This document shows positions 12,837 through 21,800 of a stretch of DNA of 64,000 nucleotides, one piece after another. The position numbers and the translations under genes were made by a program. Position 1 is the first letter of the stretch. The number at the start of each line of letters is the position of its first letter. The notes below the pieces were generated by a model. The model did no database searches and was not told the origin of the DNA. It saw nothing but the letters and a program-made list of their open reading frames with translations. Origin of the DNA: Micrococcus lacusdianchii (lineage in GTDB: Bacteria > Actinomycetota > Actinomycetes > Actinomycetales > Micrococcaceae); assembly GCF_023155805.1 (NCBI RefSeq), contig NZ_JAKNUW010000003.1, forward strand, positions 144,342 through 208,341, in the 5' to 3' direction.

Positions 12837-13568
12837 ATGCCCGCCCCGATCGACCCCCTCGGCCCCCGCGACGTGGACGTCCCCGCCCCGCCCGGCGCCG
12901 TCCGCGACCTCCACCGGCGGGAGCGCCGTCGTCGGCTCACAGAGAAGGCGATCGTCGATGCCGCCCTGCGCATCACGGCCGCGCAGGGGGTGGCCGCCGT
13001 CACCATGCGCCGGGTGGCCGAGGATCTCGGCGTCGCGGCCTCGAGCCTCTACCCGCACGTCGGCAGCCGCGAACGGCTGATCGACCTGGCCGTGCGCGAG
13101 GTGCTCCGCGGCGTGGGACCGCTCCCCGACTCCGGCGACTGGCGCGCCGACCTGCGCGGGCACGTCCTCGAGGTGCACGAGCGCCTCTCGGCGCACGCCG
13201 ACCTGGCGCAGCACGCCTTCTTCGCCGCAGTCGCGCCGAGCACCGCGGACGACCTGGAGGCCCTCGAGCAGCTGCTGGCCCGGCTGGCCGGCGAGGGGGT
13301 GGACCCCGACCTCGCGCTCACCGCCTACGACCGCATGATGCTGTGCACCGTGGCGGACGTCCACGAGCAGTGGCAGCGCCGCCACCGGGTGGACGACGCC
13401 GAGGTGACGGCCTGGCTCGTGAGCTTCACCGCGCACGTGGCCGAGCTTCCCGAGGACCGCTTCCCGCACCTGCGCACCCGCGCCCGCCGGCTGGTGGCCC
13501 CCGAGCCGACGGCGCGCTTCCTCACCGGCATCGACCTGCTCCTGGACGGCCTCGCGGCCCGCTCCTGA
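12837..13568 (+). CDS. TetR family transcriptional regulator
   Basis: 243 residues. The first 35 are a proline- and arginine-rich lead. The TetR helix-turn-helix lies at about 38-85 (AALRITAAQGVAAVTMRRVA, then DLGVAASSLYPHVGSRERL), where the ASSLYPHV recognition helix is typical. The larger C-terminal domain resembles TetR_C ligand-binding folds with no specific match recognised. An inverted repeat at 12760-12774 may be its operator. The target gene is unknown; the helicase starts 26 nt after its stop but has its own promoter-like box. Confidence 0.9.
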   Translation: MPAPIDPLGPRDVDVPAPPGAVRDLHRRERRRRLTEKAIVDAALRITAAQGVAAVTMRRVAEDLGVAASSLYPHVGSRERLIDLAVREVLRGVGPLPDSGDWRADLRGHVLEVHERLSAHADLAQHAFFAAVAPSTADDLEALEQLLARLAGEGVDPDLALTAYDRMMLCTVADVHEQWQRRHRVDDAEVTAWLVSFTAHVAELPEDRFPHLRTRARRLVAPEPTARFLTGIDLLLDGLAARS

Positions 13569-13581
13569 CCCGCCCCGCGGA

Positions 13582-13587
13582 TACGCT
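13582..13587 (+). promoter_or_regulatory. Probable -10 box of the helicase gene (leaderless)
   Basis: TACGCT ending 7 nt before ATG 13595, in the short gap after tetR. Confidence 0.5.
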
Positions 13588-13594
13588 GGGGACG

Positions 13595-16246
13595 ATGACC
13601 TCCGACGCCCCCGCCTCCGTGCCCACGCCCGCCGCGCCCTCCCTGACCGAGCGTCTCGCCGACCTCGGACGCTCCCCCGACGGCGACGCCGTCTACGAGG
13701 CCTTCACCGCCTGGACGGACGTCCGCGGGATCCGCCTCTACCCCGCGCAGGAGGAGGCCGTCCTCGAGCTGGTGGCCGGCAACCACGTGATCCTCGCGAC
13801 GCCGACCGGCTCCGGGAAGTCGCTCGTGGCCCTCGGCGCCCACGCCGACGCGCTGGCGCACGGGACGGTGTCCTACTACACGGCGCCCATCAAGGCACTC
13901 GTCTCGGAGAAGTTCTTCGCCCTCGTGGACGTGTTCGGGGCGGAGAACGTCGGCATGGTCACCGGCGACTCGTCCGTGAACGCGGACGCGCCCATCATCT
14001 GCTGCACCGCGGAGATCCTGGCCAACCGGGCCCTTCGCGAGGGCTCGGGCATGCGGATCGGCACCGTGGTGATGGACGAGTTCCACTACTACGCGGACCC
14101 CTCCCGTGGCTGGGCCTGGCAGGTCCCCCTCCTCGAGCTGCCGCAGGCCCGGTTCCTGCTGATGTCGGCCACCCTCGGCGACACGACCCGCCTCGAGGCG
14201 GACCTGGCCGGGCGCACCGGGCGCGAGGTCGCCGTCGTCGCCCATGCCGAGCGGCCCATCCCCCTGACCTTCGAGTGGTCCGACATGCCGCTGCAGGAGA
14301 AGGTGGAGGAGCTCGTCTCCACCCACCAGGCGCCGGTGTACATCGTGCACTTCTCCCAGCTGGACGCCGTGGAGACGGCGGTGGGCCTGGCCTCCGTCTC
14401 GGTGACGACGAAGGAGGAGAAGGAGGCGATCGCGGAGCGCATCGCCGGCTTCCGGTTCTCCGCCGGTTTCGGCAAGACCCTCAACCGGCTGGTCCGGGCG
14501 GGGATCGGCGTGCACCACGCGGGCATGCTCCCCAAGTACCGCCGGCTCGTGGAGAAGCTCGCCCAGGAGGGCCTCCTGAAGGTGATCTCCGGCACGGACA
14601 CCCTCGGCGTGGGGATCAACGTGCCCATCCGCACCGTGCTGATCACCGCCCTGTCCAAGTTCGACGGGGAGAGGACGCGGATCCTGCAGTCCCGCGAGTT
14701 CCACCAGATCGCCGGCCGCGCCGGGCGCGCCGGGTTCGACACCACGGGCACCGTGGTGGTCCAGGCCCCCGAGCACGTGATCGAGAACAAGGCGGCCGAG
14801 CGCAGGGCCGCGGCGAAGTTCGCCTCCGTCAAGGACGAGGCCGAGCGGGCCAAGCGCATGAAGCAGTCCGTGAAGGGGACCAAGAAGAAGACCCCGCCGC
14901 AGGGGTTCGTCTCCTGGGGCCCGGCCACGTTCGAGAAGCTCGTGGCCTCCGAGCCGGAGCCGCTGGTCTCCCGGATGAAGATCACCCACTCGATGCTGCT
15001 GAACATCCTGGACCGGCCCGGAGACCCCGTCCTCGCCGTGCGCCGGCTGCTGCGCGCCACCCACGAGACTCCGGCCCGGCAGGCCCAGCTCATGCGCCGC
15101 GCCCTGGGCATCTTCCGCGAGCTGCTGGCCACCGGCGTCGTCGAGGTGCTGCCCGAGCCCGACGCCGAGGGGCGCACCGTGGACCTGACGGTGGACCTGC
15201 AGCCCGACTTCGCCCTGAACCAGCCGCTCTCCCCGTTCGCCCTCGCGGCGCTGGACCTGCTGGACCCGGCCGAGCCGGACCACCACCTGGATGTGGTCTC
15301 CGTGATCGAGGCGACGCTCGACGCACCCCGGCAGGTCCTCTCGGCCCAGGTCAAGAAGGCCAAGGGCGAGGCCGTCGCCGCCATGAAGGCCGAGGGCATG
15401 GACTACCAGGACCGCATGCGCGCCCTGGACGAGGTCACCCACCCGCAGCCGCTGGCCGAGCTGCTCGAGCAGCAGTTCGAGACGTACCGCCAGGACGCCC
15501 CGTGGCTGGCCGAGTTCGAGCTCTCCCCCAAATCCGTGGTCCGGGACATGTTCGAGCGGGCCATGGGCTTCGGCGACTACGTGCAGTTCTACGGCCTGGC
15601 CCGCTCCGAGGGCGTGCTGCTGCGCTACCTCACGGACGCGGTCAAGGCCCTGCGCCAGACCGTGCCGCAGGAGGACCGCACCGAGGACCTGCAGGTGCTC
15701 CTGGACTGGCTGGGCGAGATGGTCAAGCAGACCGACTCCTCCCTCCTCGAGGAGTGGGAGGACCTGGTGGCCGGGGACATCGCCGAGCTGCGCCGGGACA
15801 TGGAGTCCCTCGAGCCCACCCCGCCGCCGCGGCTGACCGACAACGCCGCCGTGTTCCGCGTGATGGTCCGCAACGCGCTGTTCCAGCGCGTACGGCTGTT
15901 CGGCGACGAGCAGGACGCCCGGCTCGCCGAGCTCTCGGGCGACCTCTCCGCGGACGACTGGGCGGACGCCCTGGACGCCTACTTCGACGACCACGAGGAC
16001 ATCGACGACGGGCCCGCCGCACGCGGCCCCGAGTTCTTCCGTGTGGCAGAGCGCCCACAGGGCCGCTGCCCGGTGGAGCTGACGGGCGCGCGGTGGTGGG
16101 CGGTGCGCCAGGTGCTCAAGGACCACGACGGCGACCACGACCACGGCATCAACGCAGTGGTGGACCTGGACGCCTCCGACGAGGCCGGCCACCCCGTGGT
16201 GCGCGTGCTCTCCGTGGGGGCGCCCGTGCCCGGGTGGGACCTGTGA
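13595..16246 (+). CDS. Ski2-like superfamily 2 helicase with C-terminal DUF3516-type region
   Basis: Predicted ATP-dependent RNA/DNA helicase, 883 residues. Motifs in order: Walker A ATPTGSGKS near residue 70, motif Ia TAPIKALVSEKF, DEFH (motif II) near 164, SATLGD (motif III), and motif VI HQIAGRAGRAGFD near 370. The C-terminal half (about 400-880) is a long alpha-helical region resembling the DUF3516 domain found behind actinobacterial DEAD/DEAH helicases; this assignment is from memory of the family. ATG 13595 follows a TACGCT box. The stop overlaps the GTG of the downstream peptidase by 4 nt, so both are co-translated. The exact substrate is unknown. Confidence 0.9.
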   Translation: MTSDAPASVPTPAAPSLTERLADLGRSPDGDAVYEAFTAWTDVRGIRLYPAQEEAVLELVAGNHVILATPTGSGKSLVALGAHADALAHGTVSYYTAPIKALVSEKFFALVDVFGAENVGMVTGDSSVNADAPIICCTAEILANRALREGSGMRIGTVVMDEFHYYADPSRGWAWQVPLLELPQARFLLMSATLGDTTRLEADLAGRTGREVAVVAHAERPIPLTFEWSDMPLQEKVEELVSTHQAPVYIVHFSQLDAVETAVGLASVSVTTKEEKEAIAERIAGFRFSAGFGKTLNRLVRAGIGVHHAGMLPKYRRLVEKLAQEGLLKVISGTDTLGVGINVPIRTVLITALSKFDGERTRILQSREFHQIAGRAGRAGFDTTGTVVVQAPEHVIENKAAERRAAAKFASVKDEAERAKRMKQSVKGTKKKTPPQGFVSWGPATFEKLVASEPEPLVSRMKITHSMLLNILDRPGDPVLAVRRLLRATHETPARQAQLMRRALGIFRELLATGVVEVLPEPDAEGRTVDLTVDLQPDFALNQPLSPFALAALDLLDPAEPDHHLDVVSVIEATLDAPRQVLSAQVKKAKGEAVAAMKAEGMDYQDRMRALDEVTHPQPLAELLEQQFETYRQDAPWLAEFELSPKSVVRDMFERAMGFGDYVQFYGLARSEGVLLRYLTDAVKALRQTVPQEDRTEDLQVLLDWLGEMVKQTDSSLLEEWEDLVAGDIAELRRDMESLEPTPPPRLTDNAAVFRVMVRNALFQRVRLFGDEQDARLAELSGDLSADDWADALDAYFDDHEDIDDGPAARGPEFFRVAERPQGRCPVELTGARWWAVRQVLKDHDGDHDHGINAVVDLDASDEAGHPVVRVLSVGAPVPGWDL

Positions 16247-17682
16247 CGGCGGGACGCGTCCCCGGCGACCCCCGCGGGTTCGCCGCCGTCGGCGCGGCCG
16301 AGCACCGGCCGGGCCCGGCCACCGTGCTCTTCGACGGCACGCCCGTGCTCGAGCACCGTTTCCGCGTGCCGATCGACCACTCCCTGACGCTCGAGCAGGC
16401 CCGTGCGCAGGACGCGGACGGGACCGGCGTGGGCCCGGGCGGCCGGGGCACCCTCGAGGTCCTGGCCCGCGAGGTACGTGCCGCCGACGACCCGGACGGC
16501 GAGCGTCCGTGGCTGCTCTACCTGCAGGGCGGCCCCGGCTCCGGAGCGCCCCGGCCGGCACGCCTCAACGGCTGGCAGCGGGAGCTGACCACGGACTTCC
16601 GCCTGCTCCTGCTGGACCAGCGCGGCACCGGGGGGTCGACGCCGGCCACCGCGGCCACGCTGGCCGCGCACCCCACGGACGAGGCGCGGGCGGCGCACCT
16701 GACGCACCTGCGCGCCCCCTCGATCGTGCAGGACGCGGAGATGGTCCGTCTCGCGCTCGGCGCGGGCCCGTGGACCACGCTGGGCCAGAGCTTCGGCGGC
16801 TTCTGCACGCTGAGCTACCTCTCCTGGCACCCGGAGGGCCTGGAGCGGTGCCTGGTCACCGGCGGGCTGGCCCCGCTCACGGGGCACGCGGACCGGGTCT
16901 ACCGGGCCACGTACGCCCGGATGCGCGAGCGCGCGGAGGAGTTCTTCGCCCGCCATCCCGAGGACCGGGCCGCGTGGGACGAGGCGACGGCCCTGGTGCG
17001 CGCCGCGGAGGCCGCCGGGGCGCCGGTCCGGCTCCCGGACGGGTCCGCGCTGACGGTCGGCCGGGTCCAGCAGCTGGGCATGCTGCTGGGCGGGAGCACG
17101 CGGGTGGACCAGCTCCACTGGACCCTCGCGGACGCGGTGGACCGCACCGGCGCCGCACCGCGGCTGTCCGAGCCGTTCCTCGCCGCCGTCGCAGCCCAGG
17201 CGGAACGCGGCACGAACCCGCTCTACGCCGTGCTGCACGAGGCGATCTACGCCCAGCCCGCCGCGCTGGCCGACGGCCGCGCCGCCACCGCCTGGTCGGC
17301 GGCGCGGGTGCTCGCCGAGCACCCGGAGTTCGACCCGGCCCGCTCCCCCGCGCCACTGCCCACCGGCGAGCACGTGATGCCGTGGTCCTTCGAGACGGAG
17401 GCCGCGCTGAGTCCCCTCGCCGGGACCGCCCGCCTGCTGGCCGAGAAAGAGGACTGGGGCCCGCTGTACGACCTGGACGCCCTCGCCGCGAACGACGTCC
17501 CCGTCGCCGCCGCCGTCTACGCCCACGACGTCTACGTGGACCGCGACCTCTCCCTCGAGACCGCCGACCGGGTCCGGGGCCTGCGCGTGTGGGAGACGGA
17601 CGCCTTCCACCACGACGGGCTCGCCGACGACGGCGCCACGATCGTCCGCCGCCTGCTGAGCCTCGCCCGCGGCGAGGACTGA
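16243..17682 (+). CDS. Alpha/beta-hydrolase, S33 prolyl-aminopeptidase family
   Basis: 479 residues, probably cytosolic. The oxyanion motif GGPGSGAPR lies near 90, DQRGTGGSTP follows, the nucleophile elbow GQSFGG has Ser183, and the catalytic His is likely in WETDAFHHDGL near the C-terminus. This pattern is that of S33 proline iminopeptidases, which release N-terminal proline; some members act on other small substrates. GTG 16243 lies inside the helicase stop (GTGA). A strong inverted repeat follows 28 nt after the stop. Confidence 0.88.
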   Translation: MTAGRVPGDPRGFAAVGAAEHRPGPATVLFDGTPVLEHRFRVPIDHSLTLEQARAQDADGTGVGPGGRGTLEVLAREVRAADDPDGERPWLLYLQGGPGSGAPRPARLNGWQRELTTDFRLLLLDQRGTGGSTPATAATLAAHPTDEARAAHLTHLRAPSIVQDAEMVRLALGAGPWTTLGQSFGGFCTLSYLSWHPEGLERCLVTGGLAPLTGHADRVYRATYARMRERAEEFFARHPEDRAAWDEATALVRAAEAAGAPVRLPDGSALTVGRVQQLGMLLGGSTRVDQLHWTLADAVDRTGAAPRLSEPFLAAVAAQAERGTNPLYAVLHEAIYAQPAALADGRAATAWSAARVLAEHPEFDPARSPAPLPTGEHVMPWSFETEAALSPLAGTARLLAEKEDWGPLYDLDALAANDVPVAAAVYAHDVYVDRDLSLETADRVRGLRVWETDAFHHDGLADDGATIVRRLLSLARGED

Positions 17683-17710
17683 GGGGCGCCCCGACCCGCC
17701 GCCCTGGGCC

Positions 17711-17752
17711 GACGACGAGGCCCCCTCCCGGGCGGGAGGGGGCCTCGTCGTC
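17711..17752. terminator. Strong bidirectional terminator
   Basis: Perfect 20-bp inverted repeat (17711-17730 with 17733-17752) between the convergent peptidase and terC genes, with only 2 nt between the arms, so the real loop opens a few base pairs. It can act for both strands. Confidence 0.85.
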
Positions 17753-17780
17753 GTGTCCGGTCCCGGGGTCGGGAGACGGG

Positions 17781-19037
17781 TCAGACCGTCGGCCCGTCCT
17801 GGGCCACGATCTTCTGCGAGACACCGGCGGCGTCCGCGTCGCGCGGGTCCGCCAGGCGCGCCTCGTGGGCCTGGCGGATGATCGCCGACCACCGGTCCTT
17901 GTGATCGATCAGCTGGTCATGCCACTTGCCGTCCACGCGCTCGGCGCGGCGGGTCCACTCGTCCATCAGGGTGGCGGCCTTCTCGCGCTCCGCGGGGGTG
18001 GCCGAGTCGTCCAGCTCGAAGTAGCGGTGGGAGTACTTCTCCGCGTTCTGCAGGGCGCGCAGCGCCTGGCCCTTGGGCGAGGCGAGCGAGGCCATCACGG
18101 TGAGGACCAGGATGCCGACCACCACGAGCAGCGACAGGGTGGTGGGGATCTCCGTGACGGGGACGGGCTGCCCGTCGTTGATGAAGTCGAGCGTGTTCTC
18201 GTGCAGCGCGTGCAGTACCAGCTTGACGCCGATGAACGCGAGGATGGCGGCGAGGCCGTGGGAGAGGTACACGAGCCGGTCCAGCAGGCCGTCGATCAGG
18301 AAGAACAACTGGCGCAGGCCCATGAGGGAGAACGCGGTGGCGGCGAACACGATGTACGGCTCCTGGGTGACGCCGTAGATCGCCGGGATGGAGTCGAACG
18401 CGAAGAGGATGTCCGTCAAGCCGATCGCGATCATCACGAGCAGCATCGGCGTCATCAGCCTCTTGCCGCCCTCCGTGGTGAACAGCCGGTCCCCGTCGTA
18501 GTGCTCGGACGCGGGAAGGAACCGCTTCACGAGGCGGACCATGACGTTGTCCGCCTCCTCCTCCGCCTCGTCCGCATCGCCCATCTCGCTCTTGAGCTGC
18601 AGGCCCGCGATCACGATCAGCGCCAGGCCGAAGAGGTAGAAGACCCAGGAGAACGCCGCGATGGCCGCCGCGCCGATCAGGATGAACACCGTGCGGGAGA
18701 CGATAGCGAAGGTGATGCCGAACAGCAGCACCTTCTGCTGGTAGTCGCGCGGCACGCCGAAGCTGGCCATGATCACCAGGAACACGAAGAGGTTGTCGAC
18801 GCTGAGCGCCTTCTCGAGGATGTATCCGGTGTAGTACTCGACGGCGTGCTGGCTGTCCCCGAAGAGCAGGAACACCAGGCCGAACGCCAGGGCCAGCGCG
18901 ATGTAGATCCCCGACCAGACCGCCGCCTCGCGGATCGTGGGGGTGTGCGCCTTGCGCACGTGGGCGACGTAGTCGAAGGCGAGGAGGCCGACGATCAGCG
19001 CGATCGTCAGGCCCCAGGTCAATCCGTTGATCTCCAC
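17781..19037 (-). CDS. TerC family integral membrane protein (riboswitch-controlled paralogue)
   Basis: 418 residues, about nine transmembrane segments. TerC-family proteins export Mn2+ (Alx/MntP-like role, YkoY/YceF) or protect against tellurite. Visible: LEKALSVDNLFVFLVI near residue 78 and TDILFAFDSIPAIYGVT near 225, both with the acidic residues thought to bind metal. A cytoplasmic acidic stretch lies near 165. The C-terminal 90 residues are a charged soluble tail absent from the second copy. ATG 19037 has AAGGTGC about 10 nt upstream. A yybP-ykoY leader precedes it, so manganese export is the best guess. Confidence 0.92.
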   Translation of the reverse strand: MEINGLTWGLTIALIVGLLAFDYVAHVRKAHTPTIREAAVWSGIYIALALAFGLVFLLFGDSQHAVEYYTGYILEKALSVDNLFVFLVIMASFGVPRDYQQKVLLFGITFAIVSRTVFILIGAAAIAAFSWVFYLFGLALIVIAGLQLKSEMGDADEAEEEADNVMVRLVKRFLPASEHYDGDRLFTTEGGKRLMTPMLLVMIAIGLTDILFAFDSIPAIYGVTQEPYIVFAATAFSLMGLRQLFFLIDGLLDRLVYLSHGLAAILAFIGVKLVLHALHENTLDFINDGQPVPVTEIPTTLSLLVVVGILVLTVMASLASPKGQALRALQNAEKYSHRYFELDDSATPAEREKAATLMDEWTRRAERVDGKWHDQLIDHKDRWSAIIRQAHEARLADPRDADAAGVSQKIVAQDGPTV

Positions 19038-19066
19038 GCGGGAGCACCTTTCGGGAGGGGGACTCG

Positions 19067-19200
19067 GTCAGGGCTCGCAAGTCTCTCCACCCCGCCCCGG
19101 CATGGCCGGCGGCGCGGGCCGCTGCGTCCGGCGGACGGGGCCGGCGACCGGCCGCGCCGTCCACGTGGTGACGTCCGCAGTGTTCTGGATACTCCCCTAC
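19067..19200 (-). ncRNA. yybP-ykoY manganese riboswitch
   Basis: On the minus strand the leader of terC begins with GTAGGGGAGTATCC (19200-19187), the first conserved loop of the motif. A GC-rich variable hairpin follows, and the leader ends with ACTTGCGAGCCCTGACC (ending near 19067), which matches the second conserved loop (GCAAGACC-like). AGGG and CCCT can close the basal P1 helix. It ends about 30 nt before the terC start, so control is probably at translation initiation. The class binds Mn2+ in other bacteria and commonly precedes terC genes. Confidence 0.72.
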
Positions 19201-19209
19201 GACAGGATC

Positions 19210-19215
19210 ACTCTA
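19210..19215 (-). promoter_or_regulatory. Probable -10 box of the terC riboswitch transcript
   Basis: TAGAGT on the minus strand, 9 nt before the first conserved riboswitch bases. The transcript would start right at the 5' edge of the aptamer. Confidence 0.5.
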
Positions 19216-19224
19216 CAGCATCGG

Positions 19225-19250
19225 GGCCGGTCGCCCGCGGGCGGCCGGCC
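19225..19250 (-). terminator. Terminator after second terC
   Basis: Near-perfect 13-bp inverted repeat with one mismatch (arms 19225-19237 and 19238-19250), 25 nt after the stop of the upstream terC paralogue and before the next promoter. It suggests that the two terC genes are separate units. Confidence 0.5.
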
Positions 19251-19275
19251 CCATAGCCGTCGGGTCGGCGGACGC

Positions 19276-20316
19276 TCAGCGGTCGTCGCGGCGCGCGGCG
19301 CCGGACACCTGGCGCATGCGCTCCGCGGACTCGGCGCGCGGCACGTCGCCCTCGTGGGCGGCCTTGCCCCAGAGCAGGGAGGCCACCGTGGCCACCACGA
19401 GCGTGCCGACGATGACGCCGAGGGAGAGGAAGGTGGAGATCTCGGGCACGGGCACGGGCTGGCCGCCGTTGATGAACGGCAGCTCGTTCTCATGCAGCGC
19501 GTGCAGGATGAGCTTGACACCGATGAACGCCAGGATGAACGCGAGGCCGTGCTTGAGGTACACGAGGCGGTCCATGAGCCCGCCGAGCAGGAAGTAGAGC
19601 TGGCGCAGGCCCATGAGGGCGAAGATGTTGGCCGTCAGGACGATGAACCAGTTCTGCGTGAGGCCGAAGATCGCCGGGATGGAGTCGACGGCGAACATGA
19701 CGTCCGTCAGTCCGATCGTGATGAACACGACCACCATGGGGGTGAACATGCGCTTGCCGTTCACCGTGGTGCGCAGCTTGTTGCCGTCGTAGCCCTCCGC
19801 CACGTTGAGGCGGCGGGTCAGCTTGGCGACCAGGCCGGGCTCGGCCTCTTCGCCGTCGTCGTCGTCCTTGAGCTGATGCCAGGCGGTGAACAGGAGGAAC
19901 GCGCCGAAGATGTAGAAGATCCAGCTCAGGTGCTCGATGGCCACGGCACCGATGGCGATGAAGACTGCCCGCGCGATGAGGGCGATGATGATGCCCACCA
20001 TCAAGACCTCCTGCTGATACCGGCGCGGCACCTGGAACTTGGCCATGATGATGAGGAACACGAACAGGTTGTCCACCGAGAGGCTGTACTCCGTGACCCA
20101 GCCCGCCAGGAACTCGGTGCCGTGCTGGACGTCTCCCAGGACGAACAGCAGGCCCGCGAAGATCAGCGCCAGGGTGACGTAGAAGCCGATCCAGAGTCCG
20201 GCCTCCTTCATGGAGGGCTCGTGCGGGCGCTTGACCACGTACAGCAGGTCGAAGAGCAGGATCAGGCCGAGGACCACGAGGGTGGTGGTCTGGAAGGCGG
20301 GACTCAGGACATCCAT
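19276..20316 (-). CDS. TerC family integral membrane protein (second paralogue)
   Basis: 346 residues, about nine transmembrane helices, a close relative of the downstream gene. It contains EYSLSVDNLFVFLIIMAKF and TDVMFAVDSIPAIFGLTQN with the same acidic residues, and an acidic loop DDDDGEEAE near 165. It lacks the long charged tail of its paralogue. ATG 20316 is preferred over an in-frame ATG 33 nt earlier because GAAAGGTCC lies just upstream, the same ribosome site as the paralogue. No yybP-ykoY element precedes it: only 51 nt separate it from the DUF3307-like gene. It is probably a metal exporter. Confidence 0.9.
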   Translation of the reverse strand: MDVLSPAFQTTTLVVLGLILLFDLLYVVKRPHEPSMKEAGLWIGFYVTLALIFAGLLFVLGDVQHGTEFLAGWVTEYSLSVDNLFVFLIIMAKFQVPRRYQQEVLMVGIIIALIARAVFIAIGAVAIEHLSWIFYIFGAFLLFTAWHQLKDDDDGEEAEPGLVAKLTRRLNVAEGYDGNKLRTTVNGKRMFTPMVVVFITIGLTDVMFAVDSIPAIFGLTQNWFIVLTANIFALMGLRQLYFLLGGLMDRLVYLKHGLAFILAFIGVKLILHALHENELPFINGGQPVPVPEISTFLSLGVIVGTLVVATVASLLWGKAAHEGDVPRAESAERMRQVSGAARRDDR

Positions 20317-20367
20317 CGGGGCGGGACCTTTCGCAGGGGGACGCGTCATCGTATCCCGCGCGCAGGC

Positions 20368-21087
20368 TCAGCGGGCTGTCAGCGCGAGGTGGACGAGCAG
20401 CCCGGCTCCCGCGGCGAGGGTCCAGCTGGCGAGCGAGCCGATGAGGAACTCCTCCGCGCTGGCGCCGGGGGGCCCGCCCTTCGGCTCGTGTGAGCGCGCG
20501 TCCCGGGAGATCTCCGGGAAGCGGACGATGCCCTTGGCCGCCATGATCGCCGCGACCACCTGCCATGCCGCCATGAGGCCCAGCACGACCATGAGCAGTC
20601 GCTCCATCGGACCGATGAAGCGGCCGCCGCGCAGGCCGGTCGCGTCGTCCTCGCCCTGAGGGGCGGGGTCGGCTTCGCCCGACGGCCGCCCCGCCAGGGC
20701 GAGCACGTCACGGGTCGCGACGTTGGCGGTCTCGACGAGCACGAGGCCGGCGGCCAGCAGGGTCAGGCCCACCGGCGCGCGGCTCACGTCCAGGCCGCCG
20801 GTGTGCTCGGCGACCGCCAGGACCACCACCGCTCCCAGGGCTGCCGTCCGCCAGACGGGCCGCCCTGCCGCCGCGAGTCCGTGCCACCCGCAGGCGGCGC
20901 CCAGGGCCACGGACGCGGAGGCCAGCGTCCCCGGCCCTGCCCCGGCGGACAGGGTGAGCGCGACGATCCCCGCGAGCACCGCGACGACAGCCGCCACGAG
21001 CCGGAGCCAGGGCCGGCGCGCGGCGCGCCCCGGCGTGACGGCGGCGAGGTCATGGACGCCGAGCGCGAGGAGGACCAGGGCCGTCAT
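20368..21087 (-). CDS. DUF3307-like membrane protein paired with SatD
   Basis: 239 residues, about six hydrophobic segments. The C-terminal block GGRFIGPMERLLMVVL, then MAAKGIVRFPE and AEEFLIGSLASW, matches the conserved end of DUF3307 proteins as I recall them. Function is unknown. Its ATG overlaps the satD stop by 4 nt (ATGA). The SatD-DUF3307 pairing is seen in other bacteria, so the two probably work together. Proteins of this pair have no established biochemical role. Confidence 0.75.
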   Translation of the reverse strand: MTALVLLALGVHDLAAVTPGRAARRPWLRLVAAVVAVLAGIVALTLSAGAGPGTLASASVALGAACGWHGLAAAGRPVWRTAALGAVVVLAVAEHTGGLDVSRAPVGLTLLAAGLVLVETANVATRDVLALAGRPSGEADPAPQGEDDATGLRGGRFIGPMERLLMVVLGLMAAWQVVAAIMAAKGIVRFPEISRDARSHEPKGGPPGASAEEFLIGSLASWTLAAGAGLLVHLALTAR

Positions 21088-21779
21088 TGGGCCTCCTCCC
21101 CCGCGGCGAGGGAGGACGGGAGGGACGCGAGCTCGGCGTCCAGGGCCAGCAGCTCGCGGACGCCCGAGCGGGACACCGCCTGGGACACCGCGGACTGGGT
21201 GATGCGCTCGGCCGTGGCCGCCTCCGCCTGCGTCCGCCCGGTCAGGAGGGCGCCGGCCAGCCGGCGCTCGCGGCTGCGGAGACGCCGGAGGAGATGGTCG
21301 CGCAGCAGCAGCTGGCCGTCGACGGCCAGGGTCAGGGCCTCGTCCTCCCCGACGAACGCGGTGGCGGCCCCGGTGGCGCGGGCCTCGGCCGTCTCCAGCG
21401 CGGCCCGGGCCCGATGCCAGGCCGAGCCGTCCAGGATGGGCCCGCCCTCCCCCGCGACGGCGCCCCTCACCTCGACGTGGTCGCCGGCGCCGAGGCCGAA
21501 CCGCAGCTCCACGCCCTCCGGCAGGGCGAGCGCGACCCGCAGGACGCTGCGCACGGCCGACGCCCAGTGGCGGTGCAGGGCCTGGAACTCGTCTCCCACC
21601 GTGGCCCACGCCCCCAGCAGCGGCTCGACCTGCCGGTCCGCGGCCGCGAACGCCGCCAGGATGTCCGCCTGGGCCGCCGCGCGGTCCGGCAGGTCCCGCG
21701 AGCCGACGATGTCGGCGATGACCGCGACGGCGGGGATCGGGGTCTCGGGGCCGGCGGCGCTGCTGTCCGGTCTGCTCAT
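21084..21779 (-). CDS. SatD family protein
   Basis: 231 residues. It begins with VAVIADIVGSRDLPDRAAAQ (typical SatD start) and continues with VGDEFQALH and LRFGLGAGDHVEV. The C-terminal 50 residues look like a helix-turn-helix (TERITQSAVSQAVSRSGVRE). SatD lies in the acid-tolerance sat operon of Streptococcus mutans, but its activity is unknown. ATG 21779 is the first start after a palindrome at 21801-21821 and lacks a ribosome site. It is translationally coupled to the DUF3307-like gene. Confidence 0.8.
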   Translation of the reverse strand: MSRPDSSAAGPETPIPAVAVIADIVGSRDLPDRAAAQADILAAFAAADRQVEPLLGAWATVGDEFQALHRHWASAVRSVLRVALALPEGVELRFGLGAGDHVEVRGAVAGEGGPILDGSAWHRARAALETAEARATGAATAFVGEDEALTLAVDGQLLLRDHLLRRLRSRERRLAGALLTGRTQAEAATAERITQSAVSQAVSRSGVRELLALDAELASLPSSLAAGEEAQ

Positions 21780-21800
21780 ACCACTGATGTTACACGAATG

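Noticed and set aside
20317..20367. A second yybP-ykoY riboswitch before the other terC gene
   Set aside because: Only 51 nt are available, and neither conserved loop sequence is present.
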